From Mycolicibacterium komossense (GTDB lineage: Bacteria; Actinomycetota; Actinomycetes; Mycobacteriales; Mycobacteriaceae), in NCBI RefSeq assembly GCF_025822605.1, contig NZ_JACKTY010000020.1, positions 360,216-424,215 of the forward strand: 64,000 nucleotides of DNA. The letters are read 5' to 3'. A model generated the notes under the pieces. The model saw nothing but the letters and a program-made list of their open reading frames with translations. It searched no databases and was not told the origin of the DNA. The position numbers and the translations under genes were made by a program. Position 1 is the first letter of the stretch. The number at the start of each line of letters is the position of its first letter. Below are positions 9,325-17,363 of this stretch, piece by piece.

Positions 9325-10845
9325 CTATCCTGTCCGCCCGGCCGAGGTCGCCGGCCGGGTCTGCTGTGGTGAGCTGGGGCTCTCGGGTGCTGCGGTCGGT
9401 GAGGACGCCGACGGCGTGGTGGGGCCAGGACCGGGCGGATGCAGCCAGCCTAGGAAGCTTGGCCCGCTGACGCTGGCTACCGGCTGAATCTGCCCGTTGA
9501 AGAGCGCACGACTGCGGTCCAGCGCGAGCGCCTGCCGATCGCTGAACATGCCGATATCGCCGGAACCGACGCGGCCCGGATCGAGGGGGTGGGCGACCGC
9601 GGTCCCCGGGGGCGGAACGATGATCCCTTGCTGACGGAAGGCGTCACCGATCGGCGTGCCCCCGACCGCCGCCTCGATCACCTTGGCGATCTGCGGGTTC
9701 GCCACGGTGACGGTGTCGCCGTTGGGCAAGTGCACCTCGGTGGGCCCCGCTGGGGCCGGCTGATCCGGCGATGGCCCGCCTTCGCTTCCTACCTCGTCGT
9801 CGACATCAGACGCTTCTGGGGTGGACGTTTCCGGATCGTCCAGCAGGCCCTCCTCCCGCAGGAGGTCCTCGAGCGAGGTACCGCCCGAAGGACGGGTCGG
9901 CCACGACTCGGCGGGGGTCTCGTCCATCCGAGGGCCGGCGAGCGCACCAGGCAGCCCGCCCCCGATGCCACCGCCGGGAGCGGGTGAGCCGCCCCCGAGC
10001 TGGGGCAGACCGGACATCATGGGCAGGGCAGCCGGCGGAGCGGGCGCCGGCGGAGCGGTTCCCGCCGTACCCGGCCAGCCCACGTCCGGCCCCAGGTCAT
10101 CGCCAAGCAACTGATCGAGAGCCGGATCTCCAGCCGCGACAGCGGTATCCGCCCCGTAAGCCGGCAAGACCGAATCCGACGCGGAGGCCGGCCGGGCCGT
10201 GGCGGTGACCGTCGGGGCAGCGGTGGGGGTGACGCCGGATTTCGCCGACTCATACAGAGCTGTCCAGGCGCCGGCCAACGCTGCTTTCGACGTGTCATCG
10301 AGGTGTGCGGTCTCGACAACGGCACCGATCTCGCGCAGTTTGTCTATCAGGTACCGCTGAAAATCTCGCGCGCCGGCGGGGGTGTCGAGATCGGTGCGAG
10401 CGCGAACCGCCTCCTCCACGTCCCGCTGCAGGGCCTGCAACTCGGCACCGCCGTGCGCGGTGGTGACATGGGCGTTCAGAATCGCCGTGACGACGTGCAG
10501 GTCGACTTGGGCTACCGTCGAATTCTGTTTCGCCAGACCATTTTCGGCTTTCTTGATGGCATCGGCCGCCTCGCCCTGCTGTCCGCGCTCCCCGCTGGGC
10601 GCCGGACCGGGCACGACCGGTGGCTTCGGCGGGGTGATCGGGTCGCCGGTCGCCGGATCGAACAACGCGGGGTGCTTGGCGCGAATGGTGGCGAGCAGCC
10701 CCGTCAACGCGCCCGTATCGATCACCGTCGCCGGTAGCAGCACCGAGACATCGGCCGCGCTGAGACCCTGCCGCCAGGCGTCCGGGTCTCCGGTGCGGGC
10801 GGTGATGTGCGCGATGGCGTCACGCACCTCGACGATGTCGGTCAC
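9325..10845 (-). CDS. DUF4226-type ESX-locus protein, Rv3899c-like
   Basis: A 506-residue multidomain protein. Residues about 1-65 are a small N-terminal domain, and a Pro-rich linker follows. Residues about 90-200 form a helical DUF4226-like domain (AELQALQRDVEEAVRARTDL, with TPAGARDFQRYLIDKLREI). A long Gly/Pro-rich region follows, and a folded C-terminal domain occupies about 370-465 (TVANPQIAKVIEAAVGGTP, then FSDRQALALDRSRALFNGQI). It resembles M. tuberculosis Rv3899c in position and C-terminal sequence. The helical domain is clearly related to the 126-residue product of the preceding gene. Function is unknown; a secreted or envelope ESX accessory role is inferred. Confidence 0.72.
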   Translation of the reverse strand: MTDIVEVRDAIAHITARTGDPDAWRQGLSAADVSVLLPATVIDTGALTGLLATIRAKHPALFDPATGDPITPPKPPVVPGPAPSGERGQQGEAADAIKKAENGLAKQNSTVAQVDLHVVTAILNAHVTTAHGGAELQALQRDVEEAVRARTDLDTPAGARDFQRYLIDKLREIGAVVETAHLDDTSKAALAGAWTALYESAKSGVTPTAAPTVTATARPASASDSVLPAYGADTAVAAGDPALDQLLGDDLGPDVGWPGTAGTAPPAPAPPAALPMMSGLPQLGGGSPAPGGGIGGGLPGALAGPRMDETPAESWPTRPSGGTSLEDLLREEGLLDDPETSTPEASDVDDEVGSEGGPSPDQPAPAGPTEVHLPNGDTVTVANPQIAKVIEAAVGGTPIGDAFRQQGIIVPPPGTAVAHPLDPGRVGSGDIGMFSDRQALALDRSRALFNGQIQPVASVSGPSFLGWLHPPGPGPTTPSASSPTAAPESPSSPQQTRPATSAGRTG

Positions 10846-10909
10846 CGCTGTCGACCCTGCATGAGGCGGACTGTACCGAGGCGCCCAACCGCAGACAATT
10901 CACCTGCGA

Positions 10910-11290
10910 TCAGCCTGTGGAGGCCGCCGGCGCCGACGGGTAATTTCCGGACAAGCTCTGCAGCACAGCAGTTTTCGATTCAGCATTGGCGGCGGTCTGT
11001 GAGACGATTTCGATGATCTCGCGATGCTTGGCGAGCAGGAACCGATGAAACTGATGCGCGCCCGCGGGGGTGTCCAACGCCAGCATGTCCTGCTGCGCGA
11101 CAGCCGACTCGATATCCGCCTCGATCGTGTCGAGACGGCGCAGGCCCTCGACGGTGGCGGCGTGCGCGGCGGCAACTGCCTCGGCGAGCGCACGATCGGC
11201 TTCGGTCAGGCCGGCGTGACGCGTGGACAGTGCGGTCGACGCCGCCGCGATAGCGGTCGCCGAGTGTCCGGCCTGGTCCACCATGCCCAC
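10910..11290 (-). CDS. DUF4226-like small ESX-locus protein
   Basis: A 126-residue helical protein. Its segment AQQDMLALDTPAGAHQFHRF followed by LLAKHREI closely parallels LDTPAGARDFQRYLIDKLRE of the next gene, so the two share a domain by duplication. It lies 49 bases after the NlpC/P60 gene and 64 bases before the 506-residue gene. The context matches Rv3897c/Rv3898c of M. tuberculosis. It has no signal peptide; it could be an ESX substrate, given its size and helical hairpin form. Confidence 0.68.
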   Translation of the reverse strand: MGMVDQAGHSATAIAAASTALSTRHAGLTEADRALAEAVAAAHAATVEGLRRLDTIEADIESAVAQQDMLALDTPAGAHQFHRFLLAKHREIIEIVSQTAANAESKTAVLQSLSGNYPSAPAASTG

Positions 11291-11339
11291 AAGGTACCGC
11301 GGCTGATCTGCGCCAACAATTCACTGGCGCTGCGATGTC

Positions 11340-12182
11340 CTAGAGCGGCCGACGGATGGCGACAGCGGCTCCGAGCGGACTGATTCGCACGGTCGCTCCG
11401 GCATGCGGTGCTTCCACCACCATGCCGTTGCCGATAGCCATCTGAACGTGCCCGGTGTGCGGAAACACCAGATCACCAGGCCGAATCTGCGATCGCGCGA
11501 CGGCGACACCGTCGTTGATCTGATCGTAGGTGGTCCGGTCCAACGACACTCCGGCCTGCCGATAGGCCCACTGGACCAGACCGGAACAATCGAACTGGTT
11601 GGGCCCGGTCGCACCCCAGACATAGGGTCTGCCCAGCTTGGACAGTGCGGCCCGAACGGCAATACCGGCCCGGCTGCTCGTCGGCGGCAGCCGCAGCGCA
11701 CCGAGTCGTCCACGGTGGCGCAACACCCGGTACCGCAGCGCACGCAGCAGCAACAGCCGCCGCCGGGCCTGCCGGCGAGCCGCCGAAACGTGCTCGTGCT
11801 GAGCGCGCAACCTAGCCGCGCGACGCCGCATCGCCTCGCGTTGGGCCATCGGGGATTCGGCAGGTGCCTGGTCATCCGCCTGCGCCGCCTCCAGCACCTG
11901 TCTGGTCAGGGCGCGAGCCAGGGCATGGTCCTGCTGAGCGCGGGTAAGCACAGCGGCGAACACCGCGTCGGTGCGCGAGGTACTACGCAGCGCCTCTCGG
12001 CCACGCTGCACAGCCAGTTCGTAACGGTCATGTCCCCCACCGGTATTCGGCCCGACCAGTGGGGAGGTCTGATAGTAATCGCTGCCCGCATCCAGGCGAG
12101 CAGCCGTACTCTGCCCATTGAGAACCTGGTGCGCGCCGTCGAAAAGCCGGTGCGCGCGGCTCAGAATGTCCAGCTCCCCCAT
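11340..12182 (-). CDS. NlpC/P60 peptidoglycan hydrolase, Rv3896c-like
   Basis: A 280-residue protein with a helical, Arg-rich N-terminal region (to about residue 170) and a C-terminal NlpC/P60 domain. The catalytic Cys is in FDCSGLVQWAYRQAG, the His in HTGHVQMAIG, and a third polar residue in EAPHAGA. Such domains cleave D-Glu-mDAP bonds in peptidoglycan. The ATG at 12182 is preceded by AGGAGA and sits 10 bases after the XRE stop, which decided the start. There is no Sec signal, so export through ESX or a cytoplasmic role is possible. Gene order matches Rv3896c next to ESX-2. Confidence 0.82.
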   Translation of the reverse strand: MGELDILSRAHRLFDGAHQVLNGQSTAARLDAGSDYYQTSPLVGPNTGGGHDRYELAVQRGREALRSTSRTDAVFAAVLTRAQQDHALARALTRQVLEAAQADDQAPAESPMAQREAMRRRAARLRAQHEHVSAARRQARRRLLLLRALRYRVLRHRGRLGALRLPPTSSRAGIAVRAALSKLGRPYVWGATGPNQFDCSGLVQWAYRQAGVSLDRTTYDQINDGVAVARSQIRPGDLVFPHTGHVQMAIGNGMVVEAPHAGATVRISPLGAAVAIRRPL

Positions 12183-12192
12183 ACGGGTTCTC

Positions 12193-12963
12193 CTACCGTT
12201 GGCTGCCTTGATCGGAATCAGCGCCGGCCGCGTCGACAAAAGCACGCACCCGTGGCAGCGCGCCCGCCGGCACGTAACCGCGATTGCGGATGTCCCACAT
12301 CTCGTCAGTGGTGATGCCGACGAGCGCCGCTATCACCGCCTCGGGTAATGACGACCGGGTACAGGCCTGATCGAAACGGGCGCCGATACTGTCCGGCAGT
12401 CGGGCAAGCAGGCTCGCCCTGGTCGATTCGAGGGCCTTGACGTGGCCCAGCAGTGGCCCGCTCGGGTCGGCGCCGGCGTTGACGGCCACCCGCCACGAGT
12501 TGGCCGCCAACATCTCGGCCTTCACGCACTGGGTGATCACGGAGAGAATATACGTCTCGTATTCGTTTGATGTGGACGGCGGCAAACGGGCGATCACCGA
12601 GTTGAGCGCTTCCAGCTGAGCTTCGGCGTAACCCTCGAAGACAGTGGTGTCGGAATTGCGGTCGACGACCACCGTTGTCGGCGGTTGTCGCGGTGTCTCA
12701 GGAGCCGCGTTCTCAGCCAGCAGTTGGCTGATCTCGGCATCCGGATCTGCCGCGACCACCAGCCGTGAGTAGGTGCCCGGCGGCAGGCCGAGCCCGTTTT
12801 CAACCTTCTGAACTGTGCCTTTGTGTGGTTTGCGGGTGCCGCGTTCCAGATAGCTCAAGCCCATGATGCTGACGCCGGTGGCGCCGGCCAGATCGGCGAG
12901 CGACCAGTCGCGGGATTCCCGCAGTGCCCGGATGGCTGCGCCAGCCGCCTCTCGGCTCACCAT
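12193..12963 (-). CDS. XRE-family HTH regulator of the ESX-2-like cluster
   Basis: A 256-residue protein. Residues about 5-65 form a Cro/CI-type helix-turn-helix (WSLADLAGATGVSIMGLSYL, then ERGTRK). The long C-terminal region is helical and unrecognised (TSNEYETYILSVITQCVKAE). It is the first gene of the minus-strand ESX run and diverges from whiB across a 146-base AT-rich gap. A role as regulator of the cluster, of whiB, or of itself is inferred from position. Confidence 0.78.
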   Translation of the reverse strand: MVSREAAGAAIRALRESRDWSLADLAGATGVSIMGLSYLERGTRKPHKGTVQKVENGLGLPPGTYSRLVVAADPDAEISQLLAENAAPETPRQPPTTVVVDRNSDTTVFEGYAEAQLEALNSVIARLPPSTSNEYETYILSVITQCVKAEMLAANSWRVAVNAGADPSGPLLGHVKALESTRASLLARLPDSIGARFDQACTRSSLPEAVIAALVGITTDEMWDIRNRGYVPAGALPRVRAFVDAAGADSDQGSQR

Positions 12964-13109
12964 GGTGCTCCGGACATGCAGGGATCGTACACAGCCAGCC
13001 CCATCACCCTTTATATATACGTTTTTGTAGTCGTTTATGTTGCCAACACACTCGACTGCATATACGCTTTCGTCAACGCTTTGATCACTCCATGAGACAG
13101 GGGCAGACG
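12964..13109. promoter_or_regulatory. Divergent AT-rich promoter region between XRE regulator and whiB
   Basis: The 146-base gap is far more AT-rich than its surroundings (TTTATATATACG and GTCGTTTATG). The element TATACG(T/C)TT occurs twice, at 13016-13024 and 13061-13069. Direct repeats in a divergent promoter beside an XRE gene are candidate operators. No experimental sign of this can be read from the sequence. Confidence 0.5.
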
Positions 13110-13526
13110 ATGAACCAGCCTTGCGCAGCCAATCCGGAACTCTGGTTCGGTTACTCCGATGACGACGACACCGATGGGGCCGCCAAAGCCCGTGCCTACG
13201 AAACGGCGTCGGTCGAGGCTCGCACCATCTGCCTGCGCCGCTGCCCGCTGGCGCAACAACGTAAGTGCGCCGCGCATGCCGTCGATGCCGGCGTCGAGTA
13301 CGGGGTCTGGGCCGGTGTGAAGCTGCCCGGTGGCCAGTACCGCAAGCGCCACGAACTCGCGCGGGCCCATGAGGTTCTGGGACAGATCGCAGCCGGAGAG
13401 CTCAATCCGCGTCAGCTGCCGGAGAATTCGGCGCTCTTGGAGACCCGGCAATCCGATGTGCTGCCAGTGGTGGCGACGGTGTTCCACCTTCCGATTGCTC
13501 CGGTTGCGCGGTATAGCGCCGCCTAG
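13110..13526 (+). CDS. WhiB-family Fe-S transcriptional regulator with atypical Cys spacing
   Basis: A 138-residue WhiB-like protein: C5, C41, C45 and C53 should ligate a 4Fe-4S cluster, followed by the GVWAGV turn. The usual spacing is CxxC then x5 C; here it is C-x3-C-x7-C (CLRRC and PLAQQRKC). The start at 13110 is preceded by GGGGCAGACG; an ATG at 13092 is a possible alternative. Position opposite the XRE/ESX operon suggests control of ESX genes, as WhiB6 does for ESX-1, but that is inference. Confidence 0.82.
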   Translation: MNQPCAANPELWFGYSDDDDTDGAAKARAYETASVEARTICLRRCPLAQQRKCAAHAVDAGVEYGVWAGVKLPGGQYRKRHELARAHEVLGQIAAGELNPRQLPENSALLETRQSDVLPVVATVFHLPIAPVARYSAA

Positions 13527-13563
13527 GGCCACTCGGCTCTCACCGAAACCAGCAAGACGTGAG

Positions 13564-14634
13564 TTACTCCTGTTCGCGGATCAGTTCCAGCGTGCGCAGC
13601 TCGCGGATCGCGCGGCAACCGCGTTCCAGCATGGCGAGCACCATATCGTCGCCGCGGTCGGTGGCAGCGGCGAAGGCGAACCCGAATGTCGTCAGCAACG
13701 GCACCTGCATCATGCCCAGGATGTAGTCCTGCCAACAGGTTTCACGGTCATAGTCGGTCACGCCCTCGACAATCAGGGCGTCGTAATAGGCGTCGACCAA
13801 CTCCTGCTCTTTGGCGGCGCGCAGTTCCGGCGTCAGACTGGTAGCCACGAAGTACGCCAGATCGCGGGCGGGCAGCCCCACGGTGAGCGTCTGCCAGTCG
13901 ACGACGGTGACGCGGGTGCGCTCCGGATCGAAGAGCAGATTGTCCACGCGGTAGTCACCGTGCAACAGGCTGAAGCGGTCCGGGAACAACAGCAACCACG
14001 GATCGACCAAGGCCGCCGCCTCGGCGAGCATGGTGCGGTCGGCCTCGGACATCCGGTCACCCAACCTGCCGATCGTGGTGTCGGCGGCCATCTTCGCGAG
14101 ATCGCCCATCCCCCTGGCGAAATCGGCGTCTGCCCGCGGCATGGTCGCGCCGGTGAAGGACAACCAGCCGGGATCGCACCAGCGCGGGCCATGCAACCCG
14201 GCCAGTGCTTGCACCGCCAGGCGCGCCTCGACCAGACTGCAGCCGGCGATCTGATCGCCCTGCACCGCCGGTGCCAGATCCTCCATCAAGAGTACGAAAT
14301 CGGCTCCGTTGCGGTCGATTTCGCAATGCAGCCAGTTGGGCAGCGGCACCGTCAGCGTGTCGGCGACCTCGGTGTAGAACGTGTATTCGGCGCGGTAGGC
14401 GAGCGCCACCCGCTGACGCACCTCCTCCTCCTGCGAGGGCAACTTGACGATCATCGTCTCGGGGAGGGCCGCCTGCGGGTCGGCGTAGGTCGCTGTCACC
14501 CGGTAGGTCGCGCCGGTCTGACCGGTGCCGACCGGGGTCACGGTCACTTCGGTGATGTCGGCACCCAGGACTGCGGACAGCCAGGTGCTGGTCACCTCCG
14601 CCGGGCTGGCGGGAATCGCAGCTGTGGTGGTCAT
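13564..14634 (-). CDS. Aminoglycoside-phosphotransferase-like (APH) family kinase
   Basis: A 356-residue kinase-fold protein. The catalytic loop is LLHGDYRVDNLLF (Brenner motif HGDxxxxN) and the metal-binding motif is VVDWQTL. The N-lobe has MIVKLP with the likely ATP-contact Lys. Mycobacterial members often sit with acyl-CoA dehydrogenases and lipid or steroid genes rather than giving drug resistance. The ATG at 14634 begins MTTTAAIPASPAEV; longer in-frame extensions cross the palindromic operator and are unlikely. It diverges from the EVE gene over that operator. Confidence 0.8.
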   Translation of the reverse strand: MTTTAAIPASPAEVTSTWLSAVLGADITEVTVTPVGTGQTGATYRVTATYADPQAALPETMIVKLPSQEEEVRQRVALAYRAEYTFYTEVADTLTVPLPNWLHCEIDRNGADFVLLMEDLAPAVQGDQIAGCSLVEARLAVQALAGLHGPRWCDPGWLSFTGATMPRADADFARGMGDLAKMAADTTIGRLGDRMSEADRTMLAEAAALVDPWLLLFPDRFSLLHGDYRVDNLLFDPERTRVTVVDWQTLTVGLPARDLAYFVATSLTPELRAAKEQELVDAYYDALIVEGVTDYDRETCWQDYILGMMQVPLLTTFGFAFAAATDRGDDMVLAMLERGCRAIRELRTLELIREQE

Positions 14635-14654
14635 CTCGGCGCACCTCCTCGCAA

Positions 14655-14674
14655 AATTAGAACATGTTCTAATT
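14655..14674. promoter_or_regulatory. Perfect 20-bp palindrome, KstR-type operator
   Basis: AATTAGAACATGTTCTAATT is an exact palindrome lying 20 bases from the phosphotransferase start and 50 bases from the EVE start. It fits the KstR consensus TNNAACNNGTTNNA known for the mycobacterial cholesterol regulon. Identity of the binding protein is inferred. Confidence 0.7.
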
Positions 14675-14724
14675 CGATGGCGGTGGCCGGGTTTTCTGTC
14701 AGTGCCCGCTCCTACCGTGGCGAC

Positions 14725-15168
14725 ATGACGAACTGGATTAACACCGTAAGCCGCGAGCACGTGCGCCGCGCCGTCGAAGGTGGATTCACGCAGGCCGATC
14801 ACGGCAAGCCGGACCGGTTACGCCGGATGGGCTCCGGCGACCGGATCGCCTTCTACTCGCCGAAGACCGACTATCCCGACGGTGACCCGCTGCAAGCGTT
14901 CACCGCAATCGGGCGACTCGTCGGGGACGAGGTCTACCAGGTGGAGATATCGGCCGACTTCCGTCCGTACCGACGCAACGTCGAGTTTCTCGACTGCGCC
15001 GAGACGCCGATCAAGCCCCTGATCGACCACCTCGGCTTCATCGAGGATAAGAAACGGTGGGGCTTCCGCTTCCGCTTCGGATTGTTCCAGGTCAACGACC
15101 ACGATTTCGAGGTGATCGCGGCGGCCATGACCCGGTCGGTGGCGGGAGGCGCCGTCTCGGCCGCATGA
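14725..15168 (+). CDS. EVE domain-containing protein (UPF0310 type)
   Basis: A 147-residue protein that is essentially one EVE domain: NWINTVSREHVRRAVEGGFTQ at the start, MGSGDRIAFYSPKTDYPDG, then AFTAIGRLVGDEVYQVE. EVE folds are PUA-like and read modified bases in DNA or RNA in systems where this has been studied. The gene faces away from the phosphotransferase across the palindrome and is followed after 7 bases by pirin. No partner nuclease is present nearby, so a stand-alone housekeeping role is likely. Confidence 0.82.
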   Translation: MTNWINTVSREHVRRAVEGGFTQADHGKPDRLRRMGSGDRIAFYSPKTDYPDGDPLQAFTAIGRLVGDEVYQVEISADFRPYRRNVEFLDCAETPIKPLIDHLGFIEDKKRWGFRFRFGLFQVNDHDFEVIAAAMTRSVAGGAVSAA

Positions 15169-15175
15169 TCGAGTG

Positions 15176-16816
15176 ATGAGCAACCTCGAACGGGAGCCTG
15201 CCGAGGTTGACCACCCGCCTGCGGTCGGGACCGACGGCGGGATCGAGATCCTCAGTCCACGCGAGGTACCCCTCGGCGGCCCACGCGCTCTACTGGTCCG
15301 GCGGACATTGCCGCAGCACCAACGGTCGCTGATCGGGGCTTGGTGTTTCGCCGATCATTACGGCCCGCACGACCTTCGCAGCAGCGCCGGCATGGATGTA
15401 CCGCCGCATCCGCATACCGGACTGCAGACGGTGAGCTGGTTGTTCAGCGGTGAAGTCGAACACCGGGACTCGGCCGGGGTACACGCGATGGTTCGCCCTG
15501 GCGAGCTCAACCTGATGACGGCCGGCGCAGGCATCTGCCATTCAGAAGTGTCGACGGCGGCGACATCCGTGCTGCATGGAGTGCAGCTCTGGGTGGCACT
15601 ACCCGATACCGACCGCGATACCGACCGTCGGTTCGACCACCACGTACCGACGCCGGCGTCGCGGAGTGGCGCCGTCATCCGGGTGTTCCTCGGCGCGCTC
15701 GACGGTGTCAGCTCGCCGGTGCAAACCTTCACCCCGCTGCTCGGCGCGCAGATCGATCTGGGTGCCGGTGCCCGCCTGCTGCTCGATGTCGATCCGACGT
15801 TCGAGCACGGGGTACTTGTCGACAAGGGCACGGTCGCGATGGACGATACGGCTGTGGACGGCGCCGAACTCGCCTACCGGCCTGTCGGCTCGTCCTTGCT
15901 GGAGTTGCGCAATACCGGCGACCGGTCTGCCCGAGTGCTGCTGCTCGGTGGCGCGCCCTTCACCGAGGAGCTGGTGATGTGGTGGAACTTCGTTGGGCGC
16001 AGCCACGACGATATCGCCGCCTACCGCGAAGAATGGCAATCCCACGATCCCAGGTTCGGCGAAGTGAGCGGCTATCATCCTGGGAGACAAGGAGTTCCGT
16101 CCCGCCTGCCGCCCCCTGCGCTACCCATCACGCGGCTGCGGCCGCGCCGCCCACCAAAACCACCTCCGACGTACAGGATGCCCCGTGACCACAGACAAAA
16201 CCGGCGCGGCGACCACCGTCACGCAGCATGCGCGGATGTTCACGATCACCGTCGACGGAGTCCCCGCCGGTCTGACCTCGTTCGTCGAGCGAGACGGCCA
16301 GCGGATCTTTCTGCACACCGAGGTAAAGCCGCAATTCGAGGGCCGCGGGCTGGCCGGCATTCTGGTCGAGACGGCGCTCGCGGCAACGCGAGCCGACGGT
16401 ATGCACGTCGTCGCGGTCTGCCCCATGGTTGCCGCCTACGTGGCCAAGCATCACGACTTCGACGACATCGTCGACCCGATCACTCCACAACTCGACGAGT
16501 GGCTGATGGCCCAGCGGCACCGCTGACCTATCGTGACCGTGATGAGCAGTCGAGCCTTCTTCACGGCGGACGGTGCGGACTTCGTCCCCAACCCCATCGC
16601 CCAAGGGCCCTGGGGACACACCCTCGGCGGCCATATCGTCGGTGGACTTCTGGCCCGCTCCCTGGAGACTGCCGTGACCGATCCGGACCTTCAACCCGCC
16701 CGCCTCACGGTCGATCTGCTGCGGCCCATCCCGATGGCGCCGGTGCGCGTGCGGACGAAGATCGAGCGCGAAGGCCGCCGAATCACCCTCGTCGACACCG
16801 TGATCCTGCAGCATGA
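15176..16816 (+). CDS. Pirin family protein with lost stop codon
   Basis: Residues 1 to about 310 are a complete bicupin pirin protein (DVPPHPHTGLQTVSWLFSGE gives the metal-ligand His pair; MTAGAGICHSE follows; WWNFVGRSHDDIAAYREEW is the C-cupin signature). Pirins are iron proteins and some act as quercetinases. The normal end would fall near 16150 (RLPPPALPITRLRPR), but no in-frame stop occurs until 16816. The tail of about 200 residues is Arg/Pro-rich and overlaps the acetyltransferase gene and 280 bases of the thioesterase gene in another frame. Only the pirin part is supported. The alternative frame closes with TGA at 16186, touching the next start, so a one-base frameshift near the 3' end is plausible. 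Confidence 0.6.
   Translation: MSNLEREPAEVDHPPAVGTDGGIEILSPREVPLGGPRALLVRRTLPQHQRSLIGAWCFADHYGPHDLRSSAGMDVPPHPHTGLQTVSWLFSGEVEHRDSAGVHAMVRPGELNLMTAGAGICHSEVSTAATSVLHGVQLWVALPDTDRDTDRRFDHHVPTPASRSGAVIRVFLGALDGVSSPVQTFTPLLGAQIDLGAGARLLLDVDPTFEHGVLVDKGTVAMDDTAVDGAELAYRPVGSSLLELRNTGDRSARVLLLGGAPFTEELVMWWNFVGRSHDDIAAYREEWQSHDPRFGEVSGYHPGRQGVPSRLPPPALPITRLRPRRPPKPPPTYRMPRDHRQNRRGDHRHAACADVHDHRRRSPRRSDLVRRARRPADLSAHRGKAAIRGPRAGRHSGRDGARGNASRRYARRRGLPHGCRLRGQASRLRRHRRPDHSTTRRVADGPAAPLTYRDRDEQSSLLHGGRCGLRPQPHRPRALGTHPRRPYRRWTSGPLPGDCRDRSGPSTRPPHGRSAAAHPDGAGARADEDRARRPPNHPRRHRDPAA
16185..16526 (+). CDS. GNAT-type N-acetyltransferase
   Basis: A 113-residue small GNAT-fold protein of the YidJ/Yjdj type: RIFLHTEVKPQFEGRGLAGI contains the acetyl-CoA pyrophosphate loop (EGRGLAG), followed by a helix LVETALAATRADGMHVVAVC and PMVAAYVAKHHDF. 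Substrate unknown. It starts at GTG, lies inside the run-on frame of pirin, and is 6 bases before the thioesterase gene. Confidence 0.75.
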   Translation: MTTDKTGAATTVTQHARMFTITVDGVPAGLTSFVERDGQRIFLHTEVKPQFEGRGLAGILVETALAATRADGMHVVAVCPMVAAYVAKHHDFDDIVDPITPQLDEWLMAQRHR

Positions 16817-17363
16817 CAGCGTCGTATCCCGGGCCAGCGGTCTCTTTCTGCGCCGCGGCGACGATCCCGACGGCCAGGTGTGGTCACCCCCGCTGGCAAT
16901 GCCGCCGATACCCCCGATGCCGGCGGTCGTCCGCGCGGACCTGCCAATGCTGCTGTGGTCCTACGGGCCTGATCTCGACCAGCCGTTACCCGGCGTCGGC
17001 GCCGACCAGTGGGAACAGTCGCATGCCCAGAAGTTCGCCTGGGTTCGCGATATCCGATCGTTGATCGAGGGGGAACCGCTCACGCCGTTCACCAGGGCGG
17101 CCATGGCCGGTGAGGTGACCAGTTCGATGACCCACTGGGGCACAGCCGGTTTGCGATTCATCAACGCCGACTACACGATGACGCTGAGCCGGCTGCCGGT
17201 CGGCGAATACATCGGGCTCGCAGCCACCGCGCAGTTCGCCTCGGCCGGCGTGGCCACCGGTACCGCAACCCTCTTCGACGCACAGGGCCCCATCGGCACC
17301 GGCGTCGCAGTCGCCCTCGGCCAACCCGCGGGCGCTTTCACACCACCGAGCCTGGGGCATTGA
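16533..17363 (+). CDS. Acyl-CoA thioesterase (double hotdog, TesB-like)
   Basis: A 276-residue thioesterase family protein with two hotdog domains: WGHTLGGHIVGGLLARSLET in the first, LRPIPMAPVRVRTKIEREGR as the strand pair, and SSMTHWGTAGLRFINADYTM in the second. It should hydrolyse acyl-CoA thioesters; chain-length preference cannot be told. The frame may start at GTG 16533 or ATG 16542. Its TGA overlaps the ATG of the next gene (TGATG), indicating translational coupling with the sulfurtransferase. Confidence 0.78.
   Translation: MTVMSSRAFFTADGADFVPNPIAQGPWGHTLGGHIVGGLLARSLETAVTDPDLQPARLTVDLLRPIPMAPVRVRTKIEREGRRITLVDTVILQHDSVVSRASGLFLRRGDDPDGQVWSPPLAMPPIPPMPAVVRADLPMLLWSYGPDLDQPLPGVGADQWEQSHAQKFAWVRDIRSLIEGEPLTPFTRAAMAGEVTSSMTHWGTAGLRFINADYTMTLSRLPVGEYIGLAATAQFASAGVATGTATLFDAQGPIGTGVAVALGQPAGAFTPPSLGH

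Noticed and set aside
8675..13526. Phage or plasmid origin of the XRE-whiB-ESX accessory genes
   Set aside because: WhiB with unusual spacing and XRE genes occur on phages, but gene order matches the chromosomal ESX-2 region and no phage structural or replication genes are present.
13330..14724. Long plus-strand frame running from whiB into the EVE gene
   Set aside because: It is antisense to the phosphotransferase; the EVE domain begins only at 14725.
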